DNA of 64,000 bases from Kitasatospora sp. CB01950. GTDB lineage: Bacteria > Actinomycetota > Actinomycetes > Streptomycetales > Streptomycetaceae. The DNA is taken from assembly GCF_001905465.1 (NCBI RefSeq), contig NZ_LISX01000007.1, positions 258,891 to 322,890 of the forward strand. The letters run 5' to 3'. Below, one piece after another: positions 7,930-15,972 of this stretch (positions within the stretch are counted from its first letter, which is position 1; every line of letters starts with the position of its first letter). Both the position numbers and the translations under genes were made by a program. The notes under the pieces were generated by a model that was not told the DNA's origin, did not search any database, and saw only the letters and a list, made by a program, of their open reading frames with translations.

Positions 7930-8013
7930 ATGTCTAGCGCCGGAACCACCCTAGTTGGCCGACTCCACGTCGACCTCCTTCGCGTGTCCAGCGCCATCTG
8001 TCCGGTGACCTGA
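7930..8013 (+). CDS. Leader peptide of the sulfur-assimilation operon
   Basis: A 27-aa frame, ATG 7930 to TGA 8011-8013, contains the motif GRLHVDLLRVSSAIC near its end. Actinomycete sulfur and cysteine operons often begin with a short peptide carrying a conserved R-x-H-V-D-L-x-R-x-x-S-A-x-C signature, annotated as a putative leader peptide. The position, 188 bp before the sulfite reductase start, matches. Control could work through ribosome behaviour at the late Cys codon, as proposed for Cys-rich upstream ORFs in mycobacteria; this is inference. No clear Shine-Dalgarno precedes it. Confidence 0.8.
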   Translation: MSSAGTTLVGRLHVDLLRVSSAICPVT

Positions 8014-8106
8014 GCCCCACTCGCACGCCGCCACCGCACCGGCGCCCTGCCCGCCCATCCCCGCCGTCGCGGATGCGCGCTCCACCTCCCCGGCCCAGCG
8101 TCACCC

Positions 8107-8139
8107 CTCCCGCCGCCTGCTGAAGTTCGCAGGTGGGAG
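8107..8139 (+). promoter_or_regulatory. Hairpin in the sulfur operon leader RNA
   Basis: CTCCC (8107-8111) pairs with GGGAG (8135-8139) and CCTGC (8116-8120) with GCAGG (8129-8133), around an 8-nt loop. It lies between the leader peptide stop and the sir ribosome site. No T-tract follows, so it is not a classic intrinsic terminator. It could be part of an attenuator. Confidence 0.45.
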
Positions 8140-8201
8140 CGGTCGCGCCCGGGGATCCGCAGCACCCCCGCACCTGCCAAGCCGCTCAAAGGACTGACAT
8201 C

Positions 8202-9926
8202 ATGGCCCGCACTCCCGAGCCGGACGAGCCTCAGGCCGGCGCCGCCGTCGCGCCTCGCCCCGCCGTCCGGAAGGCGACCCGCCACCGCGGCGAGGGCCAG
8301 TGGGCGATGGGGCACTACACCCCGCTGAACGCCAACGAGCAGTTCAAGAAGGACGACGACGGTCTCAATGTGCGGACACGCATTGAGACGATCTACTCCA
8401 AGTCGGGCTTCCACTCGATCGACCCGGCGGACCTGCGCGGCCGGATGCGCTGGTGGGGTCTGTACACCCAGCGCCGCCAGGGCATCGACGGCGGCCGCAC
8501 CGCGATCCTCGAGCCGCACGAGCTGGAGGACGAGTACTTCATGCTCCGGGTGCGCATCGACGGCGGTCAGCTGACCGTCGCTCAACTGCGCGCCATCGGC
8601 GAGGCGTCGGAGCAGTACGCGCGCGGCACCGCCGATGTGACGGACCGTCAGAACGTGCAGTTCCACTGGGTGCGGATCGAGGACGTCCCGGCGATCTGGG
8701 AGAAGCTCGAAGCGGTCGGCCTGTCCACCACCGAGGCGTGCGGCGACTGCCCGCGCGTGGTGATCGGCTCGCCGGTGGCGGGCATCGCCGCCGACGAGAT
8801 CATCGACGGCAGCTGGGCGATCGACGAGATCAACCGCAAGTACATCGGCAACCCCGAGTACTCGAACCTGCCGCGCAAGTTCAAGACCGCGATCTCCGGT
8901 TCGCCGCTGCTGGACGTGGTCCACGAGATCAACGACATCGCGTTCGTCGGCGTGGTCCACCCCGAGCACGGCCCGGGCTTCGACCTGTGGGTCGGCGGCG
9001 GCCTCTCCACCAACCCGAAGCTGGGCGTCCGCCTGGGCGCCTGGGTGCCGCTGCAGGACGTCCCGGACGTGTGGGCCGGCGTGATCGGCATCTTCCGCGA
9101 CTACGGCTACCGCCGCCTGCGCAACCGGGCCCGGTTGAAGTTCCTGGTCGCCGACTGGGGTCCGGCCAAGTTCCGGCAGATCCTCCAGGACGAGTACCTG
9201 AAGCGGGAGTTGACGGACGGTCCGGGCCCGGACCAGCCGTCCGGCCGCTGGCGCGACCACGTGGGCGTGCACCCGCAGAACGACGGCCGGTTCTACGTCG
9301 GCTTCGCGCCGAAGGTCGGCCGGCTGAACGGCAAGCTGATCCAGCAGATCGCCGACCTGGCCGCCGAACACGGCTCGGGCCGGTTGGCCACCACCGTCGA
9401 GCAGAAGCTGATCGTGCTGGACGTCGAGCAGGACCGGATCGACTCGCTGGTCGTCGGCCTGGAGGCGCTCGACCTGCGGGTCACCCCGTCCACGTTCCGG
9501 CGCGGCACGCTGGCCTGCACCGGCATCGAGTACTGCAAGCTCGCGATCGTCGACACCAAGGACCGCGGCCGCACCCTGATCGAGGAACTGGAGCGCCGCC
9601 TGCCGGAGTTCGACGAGCCGCTGAGCATCAACATCAACGGCTGCCCGAACGCCTGCGCGCGCATCCAGACCGCCGACATCGGCCTCAAGGGCCAGCTGGT
9701 CACCGACGGGGACGGGCAGCAGGTCGAGGGTTTCCAGGTCCACCTGGGCGGCTCGCTCGGTCTCGAGAACGCCGCGTTCGGCCGCAAGATCCGTGGTCTG
9801 AAGGTCACCAGCGCCGAACTCCCCGACTACGTCGAGCGCCTGCTGACCCGCTACCAGGCGGACCGTCAGGACGGCGAGCGCTTCGCGCAGTGGGCGGTGC
9901 GGGCGAACGAGGAGCAACTGTCGTGA
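8202..9926 (+). CDS. sir: Ferredoxin-type sulfite (nitrite/sulfite) reductase
   Basis: 574 aa from ATG 8202, chosen for AAAGGA 8 nt upstream; in-frame codons further 5' are ignored. The protein has the duplicated ferredoxin-like and siroheme/4Fe-4S domains of the family. The four cluster ligands are C439 and C445 (TLACTGIEYCKLA) and C481 and C485 (NGCPNACA), the C-x5-C...C-x3-C pattern. It reduces sulfite to sulfide in the cytoplasm with six electrons. It is the first enzyme gene after the HVDL leader peptide and is followed by sulfate-activation genes, so sulfite rather than nitrite is the likely substrate. The stop overlaps the next start (GTGA). Confidence 0.93.
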   Translation: MARTPEPDEPQAGAAVAPRPAVRKATRHRGEGQWAMGHYTPLNANEQFKKDDDGLNVRTRIETIYSKSGFHSIDPADLRGRMRWWGLYTQRRQGIDGGRTAILEPHELEDEYFMLRVRIDGGQLTVAQLRAIGEASEQYARGTADVTDRQNVQFHWVRIEDVPAIWEKLEAVGLSTTEACGDCPRVVIGSPVAGIAADEIIDGSWAIDEINRKYIGNPEYSNLPRKFKTAISGSPLLDVVHEINDIAFVGVVHPEHGPGFDLWVGGGLSTNPKLGVRLGAWVPLQDVPDVWAGVIGIFRDYGYRRLRNRARLKFLVADWGPAKFRQILQDEYLKRELTDGPGPDQPSGRWRDHVGVHPQNDGRFYVGFAPKVGRLNGKLIQQIADLAAEHGSGRLATTVEQKLIVLDVEQDRIDSLVVGLEALDLRVTPSTFRRGTLACTGIEYCKLAIVDTKDRGRTLIEELERRLPEFDEPLSININGCPNACARIQTADIGLKGQLVTDGDGQQVEGFQVHLGGSLGLENAAFGRKIRGLKVTSAELPDYVERLLTRYQADRQDGERFAQWAVRANEEQLS

Positions 9927-10099
9927 GCGAGCGTGCGGCGCCGTTCTACTGCCCGTACTGCGGGGACGAGGACCTGCGTCCGTCCGAGAGCGGCCACGGC
10001 GCCTGGGAGTGCCGGGCCTGCCGCCGGGGCTTCCAGCTGAAGTTCCTCGGCCTGTTGCCGACGTCCGACGGGGGGACCGGGAATGACGACCGCGACTGA
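9923..10099 (+). CDS. Small zinc-ribbon protein of the sulfur operon
   Basis: 58 aa. GTG 9923 overlaps the sir stop codon by four bases, and the 3' end overlaps cysH by 17 bp. Two pairs, CPYC and CRAC, separated by 21 residues, make a zinc ribbon followed by RRGFQLKFLGLL. Streptomyces sulfur clusters carry a small gene in this position, so it is likely real. It may be an electron-transfer or assembly partner of sulfite reductase or CysH; no function is proven. Confidence 0.8.
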   Translation: MSERAAPFYCPYCGDEDLRPSESGHGAWECRACRRGFQLKFLGLLPTSDGGTGNDDRD

Positions 10100-10781
10100 C
10101 TACGAGGCCGCCGCGCTGAAGGCGGGCCGGGAGCTGGAGGAGGCGTCCGCGCAGGAGATCCTGCGGTGGGCGGCCGACACCTTCGGCAAGCGGTTCTGCG
10201 TCACCTCCTCGATGGAGGACGCGGTGGTCGCGCACCTGGCGTCGACCGTGCTGCCGGGCGTGGACGTGGTGTTCCTGGACACCGGCTACCACTTCCCGGA
10301 GACCATCGGCACCCGGGACGCGGTCGCCGCGACCATGCCGGTCAACGTGATCACGCTGAAGCCGAAGCTCACCGTGGCCGAGCAGGACGCCGCGTACGGG
10401 CCGCAGTTGCACGACCGCGACCCGGACCTGTGCTGCTCGCTGCGCAAGGTCGAGCCGCTGAACCGCGGCCTGGGCGGGTACGACGCCTGGGCGACGGGCC
10501 TGCGCCGCGACGAGTCGCCGTCCCGGGCGAACACCCCGGTGGTGGCCTGGGACGCCAAGCGCCGCAAGGTGAAGCTCGCCCCGATCGCCCGCTGGACGCA
10601 GGCCGACGTGGACGCGTACGTGCAGGCCAACGGGGTACTGCTGAACCCGTTGCTGTGGGAGGGCTACACCTCGGTCGGCTGCTCGCCGCTGTCCTGCACC
10701 GCCAAGCCCGGCGAGGGCGAGGCGGGCCGGGCCGGCCGCTGGGCGGGCTCCGGCAAGACCGAGTGCGGCATCCACCTCTGA
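10083..10781 (+). CDS. cysH: Phosphoadenylyl/adenylyl-sulfate reductase
   Basis: 232 aa. It has the PP-loop-like N-terminus with SSMEDAV (42-48), the CC pair at 117-118 (DLCCSLRKVEPL) and the C-terminal ECGIHL with catalytic C228. A CC pair with a second Cys pair marks the 4Fe-4S-containing APS reductase type. Here the second pair is C200-SPLS-C205, four residues apart, whereas the usual spacing in this family is C-x2-C (as in GCxPCT). Cluster binding may still work, but this is unusual. The enzyme reduces APS or PAPS to sulfite. It lies between the zinc-ribbon gene and cysC. Confidence 0.9.
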   Translation: MTTATDYEAAALKAGRELEEASAQEILRWAADTFGKRFCVTSSMEDAVVAHLASTVLPGVDVVFLDTGYHFPETIGTRDAVAATMPVNVITLKPKLTVAEQDAAYGPQLHDRDPDLCCSLRKVEPLNRGLGGYDAWATGLRRDESPSRANTPVVAWDAKRRKVKLAPIARWTQADVDAYVQANGVLLNPLLWEGYTSVGCSPLSCTAKPGEGEAGRAGRWAGSGKTECGIHL

Positions 10782-10822
10782 TCCACCTGTTCCACCGTCA
10801 CCGACCGTCAGGAGTAACCACC

Positions 10823-11389
10823 GTGACCACCGCCGACACCCCGGCAGCGGGCCGTGAGCGCGGCGCCACCGTGTGGCTGACCGGCCTGCCCAGCGCCGGC
10901 AAGACCACGCTGGCCTTCGCGTTGGCCGAGCGGCTGCGCGCCGAGGGCCACCGGGTCGAGGTGCTGGACGGTGACGAGATCCGCGAGTTCCTCTCCAAGG
11001 GCCTCGGGTTCTCCCGCGAGGACCGGCACACCAACGTCACCCGGATCGGCTTCGTCGCCGAGAAGCTCGCCGCCAACGGCGTCAAAGTGCTCGCCCCGGT
11101 GATCGCCCCGTTCGCGGACTCCCGCGCCGCGGTGCGCGAGCGGCACGCCGCGAACGGCACCGAGTTCCTGGAGATCCACGTCGCGACCCCGGTCGAGCTC
11201 TGCTCGGAGCGGGACGTCAAGGGCCTGTACGCCAAGCAGGCGGCCGGCGAGATCTCCGGCCTCACCGGCGTCGACGACCCGTACGAGGCGCCCGAGAAGC
11301 CGGAGCTGCGTCTCCAGACGCAGGGCCGGACGGTGGCCGATTCCGCCGGTGAACTGCACGCCTTCCTGACCGAGAGGGGCTTGGCATGA
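10823..11389 (+). CDS. cysC: Adenylyl-sulfate kinase
   Basis: 188 aa from GTG 10823, with AGGAG 8 nt upstream. The P-loop is GLPSAGKTT. The APS-kinase region FSREDRHTNVTRIGFVA and the lid segment DVKGLYAKQAAGEISGLTGVDDPYEAPEKPEL are intact. It phosphorylates APS to PAPS with ATP. Its presence beside an APS-reductase-type CysH means PAPS can also be made for sulfation, or that CysH accepts both. It overlaps cysD by ATGA. Confidence 0.93.
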   Translation: MTTADTPAAGRERGATVWLTGLPSAGKTTLAFALAERLRAEGHRVEVLDGDEIREFLSKGLGFSREDRHTNVTRIGFVAEKLAANGVKVLAPVIAPFADSRAAVRERHAANGTEFLEIHVATPVELCSERDVKGLYAKQAAGEISGLTGVDDPYEAPEKPELRLQTQGRTVADSAGELHAFLTERGLA

Positions 11390-12324
11390 CCGTCATCACC
11401 CAGCGCCCGGTCCAGGCCGCGGACAGCCCGTACGCGCTGTCGCACCTGGACGCCCTGGAGGCCGAGTCGGTGCACATCTTCCGCGAGGTCGCGGGCGAAT
11501 TCGAGCGGCCGGTGATCCTGTTCTCCGGCGGCAAGGACTCGATCGTCATGCTGCACCTGGCGCTGAAGGCGTTCGCGCCCGCGCCGGTGCCGTTCGCGCT
11601 GCTGCACGTCGACACCGGGCACAACTTCCCCGAGGTCATCGAGTACCGCGACCGCACGGCGGCGCAGCACAACCTGCGCCTGCACGTCGCCTCCGTCCAG
11701 GACTTCATCGACCGCGGCGTGCTGCGCGAGCGCCCCGACGGCACCCGCAACCCGCTGCAGACCGTGCCGCTGCTGGACGCCATCGAGAGCAACAAGTTCG
11801 ACGCGGTGTTCGGCGGCGGCCGCCGCGACGAGGAGAAGGCCCGCGCCAAGGAGCGGGTGTTCTCGCTGCGCGACGAGTTCGGCGCCTGGGACCCGCGCCG
11901 TCAGCGCCCCGAACTGTGGTCGCTGTACAACGGCCGGCACGCGGTCGGCGAGCACGTCCGGGTCTTCCCGCTGTCCAACTGGACCGAGCTGGACGTGTGG
12001 CAGTACATCGAGCGGGAGGACATCGCCCTCCCGGAGATCTACTACGCGCACCGCCGCGACGTGTTCAAGCGCGACGGCATGTGGCTGACCGCCGGCGAGT
12101 GGGGCGGCCCGAAGGACAGCGAGACGGTCGAGAACCGGCTGGTGCGCTACCGCACCGTCGGCGACATGTCCTGCACCGGCGCGGTCGACTCCGACGCCGA
12201 CACCATCGAGGCCGTGATCGCCGAGATCGCCGCCAGCCGCCTCACCGAGCGCGGCGCGACGCGGGCGGACGACAAGCTGTCCGAGGCCGCCATGGAAGAC
12301 CGCAAGCGCGAAGGGTACTTCTAA
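11386..12324 (+). CDS. cysD: Sulfate adenylyltransferase subunit 2
   Basis: 312 aa, in the PAPS-reductase-like fold with pyrophosphatase loop FSGGKDSIVML and the downstream FGGGRRDEEKARAKER. The C-terminal end RKREGYF is typical of CysD. With CysN it makes APS from sulfate and ATP. ATG overlaps the cysC stop, and cysN starts 2 bp after its own stop. Confidence 0.95.
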   Translation: MTVITQRPVQAADSPYALSHLDALEAESVHIFREVAGEFERPVILFSGGKDSIVMLHLALKAFAPAPVPFALLHVDTGHNFPEVIEYRDRTAAQHNLRLHVASVQDFIDRGVLRERPDGTRNPLQTVPLLDAIESNKFDAVFGGGRRDEEKARAKERVFSLRDEFGAWDPRRQRPELWSLYNGRHAVGEHVRVFPLSNWTELDVWQYIEREDIALPEIYYAHRRDVFKRDGMWLTAGEWGGPKDSETVENRLVRYRTVGDMSCTGAVDSDADTIEAVIAEIAASRLTERGATRADDKLSEAAMEDRKREGYF

Positions 12325-12326
12325 GC

Positions 12327-13640
12327 ATGACCACAGAAACCGCCACTTCGCTGCTGCGCTTCGCCACCGCCGGCAGTGTCGACGACGGCAAGTCCACCCT
12401 GGTGGGCCGGCTGCTGCACGACTCCAAGTCGGTGCTGGCCGACCAGCTGGAGGCCGTCGAGCACGCCTCCCGCCGCCGCGGCCAGGACACGCCCGACCTG
12501 GCGCTGCTCACCGACGGCCTGCGCGCCGAACGCGAGCAGGGCATCACGATCGACGTCGCGTACCGCTACTTCGCCACCGCCCGGCGCCGGTTCATCCTCG
12601 CCGACACCCCCGGCCACGTGCAGTACACCCGCAACATGGTGACCGGCGCGTCCACCGCCGAGCTCGCCGTGGTGCTGGTCGACGCCCGCAACGGCGTGGT
12701 CGAGCAGACCCGCCGGCACGCCGCCGTCGCCGCGCTGCTGCGCGTCCCGCACGTCGTGCTGGCCGTCAACAAGATGGACCTGGTCGACTACGCGGAGCCG
12801 GTCTTCGCGGCCATCGCCGAGGAGTTCACCGCGTACGCCGCCTCGCTGGGCGTCAAGGACGTGGTGGCGGTGCCGATCTCGGCGCTGGCCGGCGACAACG
12901 TGGTCGAGCCGTCCGGGCACATGGACTGGTACGGCGGCCCGACGCTGCTGGAGCACCTGGAGACCGTCCCGGTCGGCTCCGACCCGAGCGTCGAGCCGGC
13001 CCGGTTCCCGGTGCAGTACGTGATCCGGCCGCAGTCCGAGGAGCACCACGACTACCGGGGCTACGCCGGGCAGTTGGCCTCCGGCGTGCTGCGGGTCGGC
13101 GACCCGGTGACGGTGCTGCCCTCCGGCCACACCAGCACCGTCGCGGCGATCGACGCGCTCGGCGTCGAGACCGACATCGCCTGGGCGCCGCAGTCGGTGA
13201 CGGTCCGCCTCGCCGACGACATCGACATCTCCCGCGGCGACCTGATCGCGTCCGGCTCGACCGCCGTGGCCAGCAAGGACATCGAGGCGACGGTCTGCCA
13301 CCTGAACGAGCGTCCGCTGCACGTCGGCGCGAAGGTGCTGCTCAAGCACACCACCCGCACGGTGCGCGCGCTCGTCAAGGAGATCTCCTACCGGATCGAC
13401 ATCGACACCCTCGAACAACGGCCCGCCCCCGAGGGATTGAACGTCAACGACATCGGTCACCTGGTGCTGCGCACCGCCGAGCCGCTGGCCCTCGACCCGT
13501 ACCGCGACAACCGCCGCACCGGCTCGTTCATCCTGATCGACCCGGCCGACGGCACCACGCTCACCGCCGGCATGGCGGGCGAAGCGTTCGACACCACCGT
13601 CAGCACCATCGACGCTTCCACAGAGGAGGACTGGGTCTGA
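12327..13640 (+). CDS. cysN: Sulfate adenylyltransferase subunit 1 (GTPase)
   Basis: 437 aa from ATG 12327, 2 bp after cysD. It has the EF-Tu-like motifs G1 GSVDDGKST, G3 DTPGH and G4 NKMD, followed by two beta-barrel domains. GTP hydrolysis drives the unfavourable formation of APS by CysD. No CysC domain is fused at the C-terminus; a separate cysC lies upstream. A small hairpin follows at 13741-13761. Confidence 0.94.
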   Translation: MTTETATSLLRFATAGSVDDGKSTLVGRLLHDSKSVLADQLEAVEHASRRRGQDTPDLALLTDGLRAEREQGITIDVAYRYFATARRRFILADTPGHVQYTRNMVTGASTAELAVVLVDARNGVVEQTRRHAAVAALLRVPHVVLAVNKMDLVDYAEPVFAAIAEEFTAYAASLGVKDVVAVPISALAGDNVVEPSGHMDWYGGPTLLEHLETVPVGSDPSVEPARFPVQYVIRPQSEEHHDYRGYAGQLASGVLRVGDPVTVLPSGHTSTVAAIDALGVETDIAWAPQSVTVRLADDIDISRGDLIASGSTAVASKDIEATVCHLNERPLHVGAKVLLKHTTRTVRALVKEISYRIDIDTLEQRPAPEGLNVNDIGHLVLRTAEPLALDPYRDNRRTGSFILIDPADGTTLTAGMAGEAFDTTVSTIDASTEEDWV

Positions 13641-13740
13641 TGCCCAGCGAGGCGTTCTCGGGCATGGACAAGGAAGGCGGCCGCATCGGCAGCGGCGTCC
13701 TCGGCAGCGGCCAGGGCGGCCTGACGCGATGTGGGGGCGG

Positions 13741-13761
13741 ACAGGGGCACTGAGCCCCTGT
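13741..13761 (+). terminator. Hairpin after cysN
   Basis: ACAGGGGC (13741-13748) pairs perfectly with GCCCCTGT (13754-13761) around a 5-nt loop. No T-run follows. It may reduce read-through into the transporter genes. Confidence 0.5.
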
Positions 13762-13871
13762 CACCGGGCCCGACCCGCCGAACCTGTCCACAGCAGGCAC
13801 GGCCGGGCGGCCCGGCCCCGTCAGGCACCGTCACCTTCCTTCTTCCTTCACCACGAACGGGACACCTCGTC

Positions 13872-15017
13872 ATGGCACCCAGCACCCTGCCCACCCATAC
13901 CCACGCCCGCCCCGCCGCCGGCCGGATCAGACGGACCGCCGTCGCCGCCGTCGCCGTCCTGACCGCGGCCGGCCTGCTCTCCGCCTGCTCGTACGGCTCC
14001 AAGAGCGAGGACAAGACCTCCTCGCCCGCCCCCGCCGCGTCCGGCGCGAAGCTCTCCGCCGACACCGTGAAGATCGGCTACTTCGCCAACCTCACCCACG
14101 GCACCGCGCTGGTCGGCCTCAAGCAGGGCATCCTCCAGCAGGAGCTCGGCGGCACCAAGATCAAGACCCAGGTCTTCAACGCCGGCCCCGCCGAGATCGA
14201 GGCGCTGAACGCCGGCTCCATCGACATCGGCTGGGTCGGCCCCTCCCCCGCGATCAACGGCTACACCCAGTCCGGCGGCAAGTCCCTGAAGATCGTGGGC
14301 GGTTCGGCCTCCGGCGGCGTCAAGCTGGTGGTCAACCCCGCGAAGATCAACTCGCTGGACGACCTCAAGGGCAAGCGGCTCGCCACCCCGCAGATCGGCA
14401 ACACCCAGGACGTCGCGCTGCTCAACTACCTCGCGGAAAAGGGCCTGAAGGTCGACGCGAACAGCGGCGACGGCGACGTCAAGGTGATCCGCAGCGACAA
14501 CAAGGTCACCCCCGACGCCTACAAGTCCGGCTCCATCGACGGCGCGTGGGTGCCCGAGCCGACCGCCTCCAAGCTGGTCACCCTCGGCGCGAAGGTCCTG
14601 CTCAACGAGAAGGATGTCTGGCCGGACAAGAAGTTCGTCATCACCAACATCATCGTGTCGCAGAAGTTCCTCACCGAACACCCCGACGTGGTCGAGGCCG
14701 TCCTGCGCGGCTCGGTGAAGACCAACGCCTGGATCAAGGCCAACCCCGACCAGGCCAAGGGCGTCGCCAACGAGCAGATCAAGGCCGACGCCGGCAACGC
14801 GCTCGACGCCGCGATCCTCGACCCGGCCTGGCAGGACATCGACTTCATCGACGACCCGCTGGCGAACACCCTGCAGGCCGAGGCCGACCACGCCGTCACC
14901 GCCGGGCTGCTCAAGAAGCCCAACCTGGCCGGGATCTACGACCTGACGCTGCTCAACAAGGTGCTCGCCGCAGCCGGAAAGCCCGCCGTCTCCGACGCCG
15001 GTCTCGGCACCAAGTAG
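13872..15017 (+). CDS. ABC transporter substrate-binding lipoprotein (sulfonate/sulfur-type, SsuA/NMT1-like)
   Basis: 381 aa from ATG 13872. A basic start, a hydrophobic segment TAVAAVAVLTAAGLL and the lipobox LLSAC give a lipoprotein signal peptide. The mature part shows VKIGYFANLTHGTALVGLKQG and NAGPAEIEALNAGSIDIGWVGPSPA, features of the NMT1/SsuA periplasmic-binding family. Position behind cysN and before an ATPase and a permease makes it the binding protein of a sulfur-source importer. Sulfonate, sulfate ester or sulfate itself cannot be told apart here. The 231-bp spacer before it holds only the hairpin. Confidence 0.85.
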   Translation: MAPSTLPTHTHARPAAGRIRRTAVAAVAVLTAAGLLSACSYGSKSEDKTSSPAPAASGAKLSADTVKIGYFANLTHGTALVGLKQGILQQELGGTKIKTQVFNAGPAEIEALNAGSIDIGWVGPSPAINGYTQSGGKSLKIVGGSASGGVKLVVNPAKINSLDDLKGKRLATPQIGNTQDVALLNYLAEKGLKVDANSGDGDVKVIRSDNKVTPDAYKSGSIDGAWVPEPTASKLVTLGAKVLLNEKDVWPDKKFVITNIIVSQKFLTEHPDVVEAVLRGSVKTNAWIKANPDQAKGVANEQIKADAGNALDAAILDPAWQDIDFIDDPLANTLQAEADHAVTAGLLKKPNLAGIYDLTLLNKVLAAAGKPAVSDAGLGTK

Positions 15018-15058
15018 GCCCTCCCGCAAGCCTTCTGGCTGCCTCCAGGCCCCGGGTT

Positions 15059-15110
15059 CCGCCCCGCGCCCGCCCATTCGATGCCCACACCGCGGGCGGG
15101 CGCGGGGCGG
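15059..15110 (+). terminator. Very stable intra-operon hairpin
   Basis: CCGCCCCGCGCCCGCC (15059-15074) is perfectly complementary to GGCGGGCGCGGGGCGG (15095-15110), a 16-bp all-GC stem. It lies between the binding-protein gene and the ATPase gene. A partial terminator or 3' stabiliser here would raise binding protein over the ATPase and permease. Confidence 0.65.
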
Positions 15111-15168
15111 ACCCCGGACACTGCGCCCACTCCCTGCCCTGCCCGGACCACACCCGCAGGAGGTGCCC

Positions 15169-15972
15169 GTGACCACGGCACTGACCACCTCGCCCGACGC
15201 CCCCGGCGCGGGCCACCCGGACGGCGACTTCGCCGTCCGGCTCTCGCACGTGCACAAGACCTTCGGCCGTCCCGGAACCGCAGCCCCGGTCCTGGACGAC
15301 ATCAACCTGACCGTCGCCCCCGGCGAGTTCGTCACCCTGCTCGGCGCCTCCGGCTGCGGAAAGTCCACCCTGCTCAACCTGGTCGCCGGCCTCGACCGGC
15401 CGACCTCCGGCACCATCGACGTCCCCGGCGGCCGCCCCGCCCTGATGTTCCAGGACCACGCGCTCTTCCCCTGGCTCACCGCCGGCAAGAACATCGAACT
15501 CGCCCTGCGCCTCGCGGGCGTGGCGAAGGCCGACCGGCAGACCGAGGCCGAGCGCCTGCTCGACCTGGTCCGCCTCGGCGGCTCCTACAAGAAGCGGGTC
15601 CACGAACTCTCCGGCGGCATGCGCCAGCGCGTCGCCCTCGCCCGCTCCCTCGCCCAGGGCTCCCAAGTCCTGCTGATGGACGAGCCGTTCGCCGCCCTCG
15701 ACGCCATCACCCGGGACGTCCTGCACAACGAGATCACCCGCATCTGGGCCGAGAAGCAGCTCGCCGTCCTGTTCGTCACCCACAACGTCCGGGAAGCCGT
15801 CCGCCTCGCCCAGCGCGTCGTCCTGCTCTCCTCCCGCCCCGGCCGGATCGCCCGCGAGTGGCGCATCGACCTGCCGCAGCCGCGCCGCATCGAATCCGCC
15901 GGCGTCGCGGATCTGTCCATCGAGATCACCGAAGAACTGCGTGGGGAGATCCGCCGCCATGTCCAGCACTGA
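15169..15972 (+). CDS. ABC transporter ATP-binding protein (SsuB-like)
   Basis: 267 aa. GTG 15169 is chosen because a good AGGAGG lies 5-6 nt upstream; an in-frame GTG at 15163 falls inside that site. Walker A GASGCGKST, Q-loop MFQDHALFPWLT, signature LSGGMRQR, Walker B VLLMDEPFAALD and H-loop FVTHN are all intact. It is the cytoplasmic ATPase of the sulfur-source importer and overlaps the permease gene by 14 bp. Confidence 0.9.
   Translation: MTTALTTSPDAPGAGHPDGDFAVRLSHVHKTFGRPGTAAPVLDDINLTVAPGEFVTLLGASGCGKSTLLNLVAGLDRPTSGTIDVPGGRPALMFQDHALFPWLTAGKNIELALRLAGVAKADRQTEAERLLDLVRLGGSYKKRVHELSGGMRQRVALARSLAQGSQVLLMDEPFAALDAITRDVLHNEITRIWAEKQLAVLFVTHNVREAVRLAQRVVLLSSRPGRIAREWRIDLPQPRRIESAGVADLSIEITEELRGEIRRHVQH

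Noticed and set aside
13640..13753. 37-codon frame starting on the cysN stop (TGATG)
   Set aside because: The product is Gly-rich without motifs and its end is the hairpin 13741-13761, so it is more likely part of the terminator region.
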